From Physcomitrium patens (Eukaryota > Streptophyta > Bryopsida > Funariales > Funariaceae): a stretch of 64,000 nucleotides of DNA. The stretch covers positions 13,500,510 through 13,564,509 of the forward strand of contig NC_037265.1 of assembly GCF_000002425.4 (NCBI RefSeq), given 5' to 3'. Positions 25,013-35,116 of the stretch are shown here, piece after piece. Below the pieces are notes generated by a model, which was not told where the DNA came from, made no database searches, and saw only the letters and a list, made by a program, of their open reading frames with translations. Within the stretch, counting starts at the first letter, position 1, and every line of letters starts with the position of its first letter. A program made the translations under genes and the position numbers.

Positions 25013-26450
25013 TTGGCGACCACAGCAAAACCTCGGACAATTAAGGTCTATGAAGGTATTAAGGAACAAGAGTTGACCTGTTGGACTGAATTTTTCTTGC
25101 ATCATAAATCCACTTTTTCTTGGACTTATGATGATTTAAAAGGTATCTTCGCTGAAGTCTGTGAGCATCGTATCATTTTAGAGGAGAATGCTAAACCAGT
25201 ACAGCAGAGGCAACATTGCCTTAATTCTAAATATTCCCTCATGGTGAAGGAGGAATTAGACAAGCTTCTTGCGATTGGTTTTATTTACCTAGTACCAAAT
25301 AGTGAGTGAGTTTCTCCAATCGTAATGGTATTGAAAAAGAATAGGAAAATCCGAATTTGTTAGGATTTCTGGAAACTTAATGCGGCCACCAAGAAAGATT
25401 ACTTCCCATTGCCCTTCACGGATAATATATTGGATGCTGTAGTAGGTCATGAATGTTATTCGTTCCTAGATGGATTTTTCGGATATAATCAGGTTCAAAT
25501 TGCAACGGAAGTCCAGCTCAAGACGACCTTTACTATGGATTGGAGCACATTCGTTTATCACGTGATACCTTTTGGGTTATGTAACGTCCCAGCCACGTTT
25601 CAGAGAGTGATGACTCAGGCCTTCTAAGACTATCTCTGGCTATTTATGGAGATCTTTTTAGATGACTTCTGTGTATTCAGTACAAAACAAGATCATCTTA
25701 ATTATCTCGGCAAATGCTTGGCTTAGTGCACTAAGTTTGGGATATCGTTGAACTCGGATAAGTATCAATTCAGTGTTCCGTCAGGAAAATTATTGGGACA
25801 TATCATCTCTAGCCGTAGTATCGCTACAGATCCGGACAAAGTGACACATATAATGAACTTATCTAGACTAGAGACGGTCTCCTGTATTCGAAGGTTTGTC
25901 GGCCATGTCAGTTACTATCGACGATTTATTTGATTGTTTGCAGTTATTTGTCAATCTTTAATGAACTTACTGAAGAAAACTCCATTAGATGGGACTAGTC
26001 CCATCTGGACCATGGAGTGTACTGTGGCCTTTGAAGCATTGAAGTCAAAATTGGTCTCTGCACCAATATTGGTGGCCCTTCGTTGGACCGAGCCCTTTTA
26101 TGTGTATGTTGATGCATCCAATGTGGCTATTGGATTTGTGCTAAGTCAGAAGGATGACTAGGGGCTAGATCATCCTATATATTATGCTAGTCGGTAATTG
26201 GTGGCTGTCGAACGTAATTATACTACTACTGAATGAGAAGCGTTGGATGTGATATACTCGGTTTAGAAATGTTGGCACTATTTTCTTGGATATCCCTTTG
26301 TCTTTTATGTGGATCATGATGCCCTCAAATACATGATTAATAAGGCTCAATTGAGTGGACACATTGCTCGATGGATGTTATTACTTCAAGAATTTATTTT
26401 TACTATCAATGTACAACCATGAAAGAAACATGCCAATGCGGATCACTTAT
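25013..26450 (+). pseudogene. D: reverse transcriptase and RNase H (fossil)
   Basis: RT words: FSWTYDDLKGI, RQHCLNSKYSLMVKEELDKL, KLNAATKKDYFPLPFTDNIL-type, SFLDGFFGYNQVQIA and IPFGLCNVPATFQRVM; RNase H words: ALRWTEPFYVYVDASN. The wording is that of plant Tat/Athila elements. Broken, with several interruptions. Confidence 0.88.
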
Positions 26451-26639
26451 CCTATTTATCTAATATACTGGATAATGAGCCGATAAACGATGCTCTTTCG
26501 GATGCACAATTATTCGCTATGGATGTCATTACACCCGAATATGGTGAATTGATCCAATATCTAACGTTTTAGACTTTTCTCATTTCTTATAATGAAAAAC
26601 TAAAGAAACATCTGATTTTAAAAAGTGCGCCGTATACCA

Positions 26640-27755
26640 TGATTGGAAATACCTTATACAAACAAGGGCGGGATGGAATTTTACACCGTTGCATCTTTTA
26701 AAGTGAAGTTCGTACAATTTTGGAAGGATGTCATTTGGATAGTTGTGGTAGATATTTTGTGGGAGACAGTATTGCTCGTAAGGCTTTAATGGCCGGATAT
26801 TGGTGGCCCACAATGTTTTCTGATGCGGACCAATTTGTTCGTCATTGTGATTACTGTCAACGAATTGGTCGACCCACGAGTACTTCAGCGATGCCATTAG
26901 TACCAATCTTGGCACAGGCACCATTTAAAAAATGGGGAATTGATTTTGTTGGACCCATTACACCAGCATCAAGATATGGAAAAAAGTGGTATATTTTAGT
27001 TGCCACAGACTATGTAACCAAATGGGCGGAGGCTATTGCTATCCACAATGATAATGTCAGTACGGTGGCCACATTTCTATACGAGAATATTATTACTCGA
27101 TTTGGGTGTCCGAAGGAATTGGTTAGCAATCGCGGCACCCATTTCATAAATGATACCATAGCAGCCTTCACGAATACATACAAAATCAAGCACAAGAAAA
27201 CAACATCATATCATCTTTGGGCCAATGGACAGACAGAAAAGACCAATGGTATTCTATGTAAGATTTTAACCAAAATAATTTCAAGCACGGAAACGGATTG
27301 GGATACTAAATTATTTGTGACATTGTGGGCGTATCGTACTGCATATAAAGTGACTACCAATTCCACACCATTCCAATTGGTGTACGGGCAAGAAGCAATA
27401 TTACCCATTGAATTGGAAGTTCAGAGTTTGCGCATTGCGTTGGATGAACATCTTGGAGATAAGGAATCACTTCAATATCAGTTGGCAGAGTTGGACAAAT
27501 TGGATGAAATACGGGCTACAGCTCTCTTCAACATGGAAGCAACTCAAAAATGGCGGAAGAGTTAGTATGATAGTAAACTGCGTCCGAAGAGTTTTATGCC
27601 CAATGATTTGGTATTGTTGTTTGATAGTAGGTTTAATCATTTTCTGGGTAAATTTCAAGTTCGTTGATATGGGCCATATCGTGTGATTGAAGGATTTTTC
27701 AATGGATCTGTTCCATTGGAGGATTTCATGGGTCAGCGATTTAGTACCTGCATTA
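26640..27755 (+). pseudogene. D: integrase (fossil)
   Basis: ORF 26720-27565 has the HHCC finger end (MAGYWWPTMF, CDYCQRIGRP), then KWGIDFVGPI, TDYVTKWAEA, FGCPKELVSNRGTHFIND, NGQTEKTN and LWAYRTAYKVTTNSTPFQLV, all typical of Tat/Athila integrases. The C-terminal part continues to 27755, where element B is inserted. Confidence 0.9.
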
Positions 27756-27759
27756 ACGG

Positions 27760-29134
27760 TGTCGTGTTGTAACACGAGTATAGAGTGAAAATAAAAACAA
27801 AGGGGAATTTTATTAATATTCAGTTACCTTGAATATTGGGAGCATCGATCAACTCGAATACAAATACTGAGTAGTCAGGTTCAGTCACTCCGTTACAGTC
27901 AGCCGGGGCATACTGAAATGCTCCATTCGATTCCAATAACGGGAGTCAGCAGGAAGAGAAGGACCAATTCACACGACGGGTTCGAGGAGCCAATTGGATC
28001 CAATTTCGATAATCCAATCCGGGTCCTCTTATCCAATATGAGACCTGAATTGGCCGGTCAACCCAATGTGGTCTAATTACGGGAAATCCAGGTCTTACTA
28101 TGAGTCTTAGCCAATCTGATGCGAGGACCAATTTGACCCAATTACGGGAACATCCAGGTTACTACGAGCATCTTTCCCAATATAGGACCTGAATTGGTCG
28201 GGCGACTCAATGTGGTCCCGATTACGGGGTTCGATTCTGTTTCAGGCTGTCCTGTTCTCTGTGCCGTCTCAGGGAACGTTGTTTTCGGTAAATGGATTTC
28301 TTAAAGGTAAAAACGGAGGAGAAAGCTTGGCGGCGAGAGCCAATTTCGAATCCAAGTTGAGGTGAGAGCCAATTTCGGATCCAAGCTTGAGGTGGGAGCC
28401 AATTCCGGATCTAAGACGGAAGATTGAAGAAATTCAGAGGATAAGGTTAGGGGGGATATAGTTTTGGGGTGTGGGTTTTTTTTTAAGGGGAATCGGGGGG
28501 GAGGAGTTTTCAAGCTTTTGCAAGGTTACTTGTTCGGGGTTTTCATTGGAGGTTTTTGGAAGATCAAGGGAATTAGAGAGAGGAGCTTCATGCTTCGGGT
28601 CGGGGAAGGAAAGACATAGAATTTGGATTTTTCTTCTTCGTAGAGTTTTGGAGACGACTGAGACAATCGCTGCTGAAGTCAGTGTTGTAATGGTGAATCA
28701 AGATTTTTAAATGAAGTAGGTTTGAATACTCTTGACTATTTTGTAAAATCAAGTTGCGTCTGTGATTGAAGGATTAAAGGGGTGTCTATAGGATTGAGTA
28801 TGCGGAGTGAATGAAATTTATTGGGTTAATCTAATAGGACAGTCAGTGGATACAAGATCGTAAGTACAAAGGGATATTGAAGATTAACAGTTTGGGTTGT
28901 TCGGGGTCCTCTGTAACGTCTAGAGACCTACCGGCTGGGGCAAAGAAAAAAAAAAAAAAATGACTTCGACAAACAATCAAAGGGCATCAGTAAAGATTTA
29001 CGGTGTATTCTTGCAGTCGTTTATATTCCAGCAGTAAAAACTGATAGACTGCTTGACTATCGACGGATCTCCATACTACCTTCTACAGCTAGACGCCCGG
29101 CGCGTTCTCGAGCAGAAAAGCACGTAATACGACA
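27760..29134 (+). repeat. B: 5' LTR (1375 bp)
   Basis: Starts TGTCGTGTTGTAACACGAG and ends CACGTAATACGACA. Positions 27762-27777 form a 7+2+7 palindrome (TCGTGTT GT AACACGA). Internal repeats include a near-duplicate of about 50 bp (28033-28083 and 28177-28228, CCAATAT...GATTACGGG-like) and three units of about 29 bp at 28335-28416 (GAGAGCCAATTTCG...). Short ORFs in it are regarded as chance. Confidence 0.95.
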
Positions 29135-29138
29135 TAAG

Positions 29139-29156
29139 TGGTGAACCCGACGTGAA
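29139..29156 (+). promoter_or_regulatory. B: primer-binding site
   Basis: TGGTGAACCCGACGTGAA begins 4 bp after the LTR and would pair with a tRNA 3' end. I cannot name the tRNA. Element A has a diverged version, GATGAACCCGACATG. A very similar string occurs near the 3' end of the D LTR (about 39264-39290). Confidence 0.6.
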
Positions 29157-29205
29157 AGCTTGAGGTAGAAGGTATTGGATTTCGGTTGATTTTATCTTTA
29201 TTTTT

Positions 29206-30414
29206 ATGGAAAACGAAAATAAAAATTTTGAAGGATTTTTGGGAGAAATTTCTGGTGGGGAGTCTTCTAAAGGACAAGGTATGCACATGGATCCGTCTAT
29301 TGCTAGTTTGTTTCAAGCCTTCTCATTGTCAATGCAGCAACAGCAAAGCAATGATCGGAAGGAAGCTTTGGCAACCAAAGCATTGCAAGCAGTGGTCAAT
29401 AAAATTGATCAATTTGATGGGAAGAATATTTCAAGGTATTTAAGATGTTATGTTCGTGAAATGGAATTAAATCGGGTTTCTGAGAAGAAAATGGTTGCAC
29501 TATTTGGACTTGCCACGATACCGGAGATAAGAGACCACATTACATCGATTACGGATCGTTGTGGGAATTCATGGGAGGATTTTTCACATGCATTGAAAGA
29601 CGAATATTTCTTGGAAGATGCTGATTGCGTTACTAAGAAGCTGTTTCTGGGATGGATTGAACGGCCCAATAAGAATTTGCAAGCAACAGAGCTACTAAGG
29701 GAATTTGAGAGGCAGTACTCTCAATTATCGAAGGTAGAAAAATTGACATTGGAGCCGAACAAAGTTGATCTATTTCTTCAAGCTTCTGATGGAGAATTGC
29801 AAGAGAAATTAGAACCCCTTCTTGAAGACAAAGAAGAAGATGAAGGATTGACAACGAAGTGGAAGAACGTGGAAGATGCGGTGGGGTTGCTTACAAAAAA
29901 AGAAAGGAGGAAGGATAGGAGCAATATTCCAAAAACAGTACAAGCACCCAAAGCTCCAGTACGTACAACACCACCGACAATGCCTACAGTTCAACCTTCG
30001 ACATCCTTGTCAAAGAAAGCAGATATGGATATGGAAGAAATTATACGAGGAATGCGAGATCTTCAAATCAAATTAGCAAGACTTGAAGATAATACTTCTA
30101 TAAATAATTCGAAGAATGTTTCAAAACAAGGATATGTACAAAGATGCATTTGGTGTGATGATGCTTCACATACTAGAAAAGATTGCAATGAATTTAATAA
30201 TATGATACGGCAGGGAATTATTTGCTGGAAAGATGGGAAGATAGCATTGAAAGATAGGGAGGATCTTCTTCAAACCAATTTTGGCAAGGGAGGAATGAGA
30301 ACATTGGTTCAAGATTACTTAAAAGAGCATGAAACATTAGTACGAGAAAGTGCAAGTTATGGTGCTAGAGTAGAGGATGAAATTGGTGGGAGTACGGAAA
30401 CTAGTGAGTTTTGA
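29206..30414 (+). CDS. B: Gag polyprotein (402 codons)
   Basis: Opens with an ATG 71 bp inside the LTR. Residues about 60-200 form the capsid-like domain (DQFDGKNISRYLRCYVREME, WEDFSHALKDEYFLEDADCV, TKKLFLGWIE, LREFERQYSQLSKVEKLTLE). A basic and proline-rich linker follows (KERRKDRSNIP, APKAPVRTTPPT). Residues about 310-350 hold a single zinc knuckle, RCIWCDDASHTRKDC, followed by IICWKDGKIAL. The pattern of one CCHC knuckle followed by G-x-I-x-x-x-DG-x-I is, from memory, that of certain fungal Ty3 elements. It would form the virus-like particle in the cytoplasm. Part of a fossil element. Confidence 0.85.
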   Translation: MENENKNFEGFLGEISGGESSKGQGMHMDPSIASLFQAFSLSMQQQQSNDRKEALATKALQAVVNKIDQFDGKNISRYLRCYVREMELNRVSEKKMVALFGLATIPEIRDHITSITDRCGNSWEDFSHALKDEYFLEDADCVTKKLFLGWIERPNKNLQATELLREFERQYSQLSKVEKLTLEPNKVDLFLQASDGELQEKLEPLLEDKEEDEGLTTKWKNVEDAVGLLTKKERRKDRSNIPKTVQAPKAPVRTTPPTMPTVQPSTSLSKKADMDMEEIIRGMRDLQIKLARLEDNTSINNSKNVSKQGYVQRCIWCDDASHTRKDCNEFNNMIRQGIICWKDGKIALKDREDLLQTNFGKGGMRTLVQDYLKEHETLVRESASYGARVEDEIGGSTETSEF

Positions 30415-30432
30415 GCTTCTGCCGTTTCTACA

Positions 30433-31841
30433 ATGCAAGAAGGGAAATTACCTCGAGAAGCGTTATTGAGAATTGCAGCTACAATACGAGGAAGAACAGG
30501 TTGGGAGGATCCTGTTGAGTCTCTTTCAATTCATGCATATATTGCTAAGAGCCAACATGAAGCTTTGATGGAAGAAAAAAGACGAGGAAATTTTGATGAT
30601 ACTAGAGAAGGAAATTCTTCTAAGAGGCAAACTCGAGAAGACAAGGCTCGGGAGGCAGCTTCATAAGAATTGCCTGTAAAGGATACCTCAGCATCATTGG
30701 GAGAAAAAACAAAGGAGACAAAAGATAAGGGCAAATCAATTGCTTATAAGCTACTTTCTGTCATTGAAGCGGCAACAAATTTGAAGGGGGTGTTGGAAGA
30801 ACATATATTAAACGCTAAGGTGGAATTCACATTGAAAGAAGTCTTGGAAATTGCAAAGAAGGAGTTTCATGATGTTATCATTGACAGCATTAAGCGAAAG
30901 AGGCAATTAATGAGCGAAACTGGAATGAGTCATGCTATTGATGCAAGAATATGTAGAGATGAAGAAGAGGTTGATATTGGTTACAAGCAACCAACAAATG
31001 AAAAGAATGGGTATAATCAGCGAGTACGTTTCGAAGATTCTAGTGACAAGAAAATGGAAACTTTGAGCCATTATACTCGAAAGCATTGGGCAAGGGCAAC
31101 TACTGAGGTATTGGTGAAGGTAGGAGATATAGAAGAACTAATAGTTGCCTTGGTGGACCATGGTTCTGAAATAAATCTCATGTCTAAAGATCTTTATAAG
31201 AAGCAAAAATGGCCAATTGATATGGAACATGGATGGGCAATACGAGCAGCTAATAACACACGAGGTGAATTATATGGAGCTTGTCCAGATGTCAAAATTC
31301 GGATTGGGGATGTTGCGATGGAGCAACATTTCTTCGTTCAAGATACAACGTCTTATCCGTTGATTTTAGGACAACCTTATATCACGGCAACACGGATGGA
31401 AACAAAGGTACTTGACGATGGTTCTGCTTATGCAAGGGTACGGAGCGAAGATGGGAGGAAAGCTGTACAATTTCTAACAGTACCTCCAAACCATTAACGG
31501 AATTGAGATAGGTTGAGGGAGAAACCATTGCCAAAGATTGTTGAAGGATTTAAGGATTTTGGGAAGGTACCACTATAAAGCGAGATTATGGAGGTACAAA
31601 AGAGGAGGTACTCTCGCGAGATGAAGGTGCCTTTGATGCGAGTTTTATTGGTATATTGGAGAATGGAAATATTATGTATAAGAAAGTTGATGATTTTAAA
31701 AGAAAAGAAAGAAAAAGATTATATGATATTGAAGGACAGTTACGCAAGATAGGTACATTGCAAGATGATGAGAGGATTTTGGGTGTTTATGAAGAAAATG
31801 GGCTGGAAGATTCATTGGAATTGATTACATCTATTGGGTAA
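30433..31841 (+). pseudogene. B: middle segment with protease (fossil)
   Basis: Lies between gag and pol. About 31040-31490 is a retropepsin-like domain: IVALVDHGSEINLMSKDLYK, WPIDMEHGWAIRAANN, then LILGQPYITATRMETKVLDD. The active-site word is D-H-G-S, the same as in copy A. Upstream (30433-31040) is charged and unrecognised, and downstream (31656-31841) is a short charged linker. It would cleave the polyprotein. A few breaks in this area. Confidence 0.7.
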
Positions 31842-31889
31842 GGGGATAATGATAAGATTGTTGAGATTCATTCGAGAGAGGTTTATACC

Positions 31890-34800
31890 ATGCTTGAATC
31901 TTTTCAAGCACCAGAAGTCACAGTAGAGACGAGATATAAAACGGCAGATAAGAAGGTAAAGCCTGTTGCCGGACCATTACCAGAGGATTCTAAAGAACAA
32001 ATGGGAGAAGCATCAAAAGAAGCAAGTTTAAGAGATCCAATGAGTATTGGACATCAGTTTACTGAAGAGACTTTTGAAGAATTGAAGATTGGTTCTGATG
32101 GTTCTTTATTGCCGGAGGAAATTACTTGCTTCAAAAAGATGTTGGCTAAACAAGGTAGATCGTTTGCCTTCGAATCTCATGAAATTGGGTGTGTGGATCC
32201 AAATATTGTAACACCTATGGTTATCTTCACTGTACCGCATATACCTTGGAATCTAAGACCGATTCCAGTACCGAGGGCACATTTACCTAAATTGATTGAG
32301 CTATTAAAAGAAAAGATAAAGATGAAAATATTGAAACCTTCATTTGCGCCGTATTCTAGTCGATGGTTTATGGTACCTAAGAAGAATGGATCACTACGGT
32401 TTATTCAAGATATGCAGCTGGTGAATGCTGTAACTGTTAGGAATGCAGGAATTGGACCTATTGTGGATGAATTTGCTGAGGCGTTTGCTAGAAGGGCGAT
32501 CTACTCAATGGGTGATTTGTATTCAGGTTATGATCAATTTCAACTTGCCGAAGGAAGTAGAGATATGACAACGATGAGGACACCGCTTGGATTGGTTAGA
32601 ATGTGCACTCTTCCTCAAGGCGCGACCAACTCAGTTGCGCACATGATGAATGAGATGAATAAGGTATTGAGAGATTTTATTCCGGAAAAGACTATGCCTT
32701 TTCTGGATGATGTTCCAATAAAAGGGTGCAGAGAAGGAGACAAGGATGAAACTTTAGATACGAGGGGATGTCGCAGATATGTTGTTGATCATATACAAGA
32801 TTGTGAAAAGATTTTAACTCGGCTTGGAGAAGTTCATCTTACATTATCGGGTATGAAGTCCGTATTTGGAGTGCGAGAGGTTGTAATTGTTGGACATTTA
32901 TGCGGATCTTACGGAAGAAAATCAGATCCGACTAAAGTTGATGCAATTGGAAGGATGAAAGAGGATTGTGGTTCTTTAACAGAGGTTCGCAGGTTTTTGG
33001 GTGCATGTATATTTTATCGAATCTGGATCCCTCATTTTGCTCACATAGCGGATCCATTATATGAACTGTTACGCAAGGGTTACCGATTTGAATGGAAAGA
33101 AAGGCATATTCAGGCAATGCAAAGATTGAAGAAATTATTGATGTCACCTCCAATATTGAGGAAGGTTGATTATAAGTGCAATAGACCAGTGATTCTTACT
33201 GTAGACACTAGTCCAATTGCCGTTGGATGGGCGGTGGGTCAAGATGATTCGAATGGGAGTAGATTTGCAGTTCGATTTGGGGCTAAAGTTTTAAGTATTC
33301 GTCAACGTGCATATTCACAAGTCAAAAGAGAACTTTGGGGAGTCGTTTCGGCTATGAAAGCTGAAAAAGACTATTTGATTGGGGCAGTAGTAGTAATTGA
33401 AACAGATTGCTTGCCATTGCTTGGAATGATTATTAACTGTTCAACGCCAAATATTGCAATGTTGAGATGGATTGCTTATATTAAGTCACTAAATCCAGAA
33501 TTTAAGCATATCACTAGAAAGGACAATTTAGTAGCAGACATGCTATCTCGAGCAAGATACGAGAGGGAGGACGAAATGGTTGAAGACATTGATGATGTCG
33601 GATTGAAATTCTATTCAATATCAAATCTCAACAGAGAAGACAAGCTATTTCTTGAAGAATCTTATGAAGGAGAATTATTGGATATTGGTCATTATTTGAA
33701 TACCTTGTCTAAGCAGGGGAATTGGTCTACAGAAAAATTCAAACAAATAAGAAAAAAAGCATATGGATTTTTACTTCGAGATGGATTCTTATGGAAGAGA
33801 CCGAAGAAAGGAATTGGGATGCCACAACGAGTGATAGGCAAAAGGGAAGAAAAACTAAAATTATTAAAGGAGTTTCATGATAGTTTATGGGTAGGGCATA
33901 GAGGAATCTGGGCTACTTTTGCTAAACTCAAGGAACGATATTGGTGGAAAAATATGTATCAAGATGTGCTCTCATTTGTAGAGTCATGTGAAATCTGTCA
34001 ATCGTATTCTAATATCCGACATCGAGATGGTCTTCATCCTACGTATCCTCTGGCTATTCATTTTAAATGGGTTGTTGATTTGGTTATTATGCCGGTTGGG
34101 TTATGGCAGATGAGATATTTGGTTTTAACTCGTGAAGATTTATCAAATCAAGTAGAAGGAAGAGCATTGAGGACAAAATCTACAGAGGGGATTTGTAGGT
34201 TTTTGCTTGAAGATGTCATTTGCCGTTACGGGTGCGTAGGGAAAATCACTGCAGATCGTGGAGAATTAAATGCACAAGAAGCTCGTAAGTTCTTTGAAAA
34301 ATGTGGAGTTAAACTATCACTGACTATTGCTTATAATCTGGAAGGGAATGCAAAAAGCGAACATGGTCACCCGCCGATTGTGAAAGCATTGGTTAAAGCT
34401 TGTAATAGGAAGGTTAAAGAGTGGCCACGGCTTTTGTCATTTGCATTATGGGCTGATCGAACAACACATAGTTCGGTGACAGGATATATGCCAGTAGAAC
34501 TTATGACAGGTCAAAAACCAATTATGCCGACTGAAGAAAAGGTACTTACTTGGAGTGTGCTACCATGGGAAGATGGATTGACAAGAGAAGAACTTCTGGC
34601 TATTAGGATTCGACAATTGGAGCAAAGAACGGAAGATGTTCAGATAGCATTGGAAAGGTTAAAAAGAACCAGGTTACAAAACAAGGCGCGATTCGATAAG
34701 CAACATCGATTGAGACCAAAAGCAATCAAGGAAGGTGACTGGGTACTTGTTTATGACAATAGTCTGGATAATCAACATAGTACCTTGAGGAAATTTTCAA

Positions 34801-34970
34801 AACGTTGGTTTGGACCATATGTTGTAACAACTGTTCATGATAATGCGACTTACTCATTACGGGAGTTAGATGGTACAAAATTGAAAATACCAATTGCAGG
34901 GAAGCGAGTAAAAATATTTAAACAAAGACACGCAGAGATGAATATGGAAGACCTTAATGAAGGTATATAG
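31890..34970 (+). CDS. B: Pol (RT, RNase H, integrase; 1026 codons)
   Basis: Single long frame. RT spans about residues 100-380: VPRAHLPKLIELLKEKIKMK, VPKKNGSLRFIQDMQ, DLYSGYDQFQLAEGS, FLDDVPIKGC, GCRRYVVDHIQDCEKIL, VVIVGHLCGSYGRK and GACIFYRIWIPHFAHIADPL. RNase H spans about 420-560: ILTVDTSPIAVGWAVGQDD, VKRELWGVVSA and NLVADMLSRA. Integrase spans about 640-980: HDSLWVGHRG, YWWKNMYQDVLSFVESCEIC, ITADRGELNAQEA, VKACNRKVKEWPRL and FALWADRTTHSSVTGYMP. The C-terminal part is VLTWSVLPWED, LDNQHSTLRKFSKRWFGPYV. These C-terminal words closely recall fungal Ty3 pols. Part of a fossil element. Confidence 0.93.
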   Translation: MLESFQAPEVTVETRYKTADKKVKPVAGPLPEDSKEQMGEASKEASLRDPMSIGHQFTEETFEELKIGSDGSLLPEEITCFKKMLAKQGRSFAFESHEIGCVDPNIVTPMVIFTVPHIPWNLRPIPVPRAHLPKLIELLKEKIKMKILKPSFAPYSSRWFMVPKKNGSLRFIQDMQLVNAVTVRNAGIGPIVDEFAEAFARRAIYSMGDLYSGYDQFQLAEGSRDMTTMRTPLGLVRMCTLPQGATNSVAHMMNEMNKVLRDFIPEKTMPFLDDVPIKGCREGDKDETLDTRGCRRYVVDHIQDCEKILTRLGEVHLTLSGMKSVFGVREVVIVGHLCGSYGRKSDPTKVDAIGRMKEDCGSLTEVRRFLGACIFYRIWIPHFAHIADPLYELLRKGYRFEWKERHIQAMQRLKKLLMSPPILRKVDYKCNRPVILTVDTSPIAVGWAVGQDDSNGSRFAVRFGAKVLSIRQRAYSQVKRELWGVVSAMKAEKDYLIGAVVVIETDCLPLLGMIINCSTPNIAMLRWIAYIKSLNPEFKHITRKDNLVADMLSRARYEREDEMVEDIDDVGLKFYSISNLNREDKLFLEESYEGELLDIGHYLNTLSKQGNWSTEKFKQIRKKAYGFLLRDGFLWKRPKKGIGMPQRVIGKREEKLKLLKEFHDSLWVGHRGIWATFAKLKERYWWKNMYQDVLSFVESCEICQSYSNIRHRDGLHPTYPLAIHFKWVVDLVIMPVGLWQMRYLVLTREDLSNQVEGRALRTKSTEGICRFLLEDVICRYGCVGKITADRGELNAQEARKFFEKCGVKLSLTIAYNLEGNAKSEHGHPPIVKALVKACNRKVKEWPRLLSFALWADRTTHSSVTGYMPVELMTGQKPIMPTEEKVLTWSVLPWEDGLTREELLAIRIRQLEQRTEDVQIALERLKRTRLQNKARFDKQHRLRPKAIKEGDWVLVYDNSLDNQHSTLRKFSKRWFGPYVVTTVHDNATYSLRELDGTKLKIPIAGKRVKIFKQRHAEMNMEDLNEGI

Positions 34971-35104
34971 ATTCCGCAGCAAGAAGATGAAAGTGATATG
35001 GATAATGAAGGTGACGAAGACTAACTGGACAAAGACGTAGGGGATATATTCTGAATCAAATAGCAATTGGGTAAATTGGTGCATACCGGAGGATGCACAG
35101 GTTC

Positions 35105-35116
35105 AGAGGGGGTGGA
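35105..35116 (+). promoter_or_regulatory. B: polypurine tract
   Basis: AGAGGGGGTGGA lies immediately before the 3' LTR, where plus-strand priming takes place. Confidence 0.8.

Noticed and set aside
28471-28710. 79-codon ORF repeated in both B LTRs (also 35828-36067) and antisense 70-codon ORFs
   Set aside because: Identity only reflects LTR identity; composition is unremarkable and no domain is seen.
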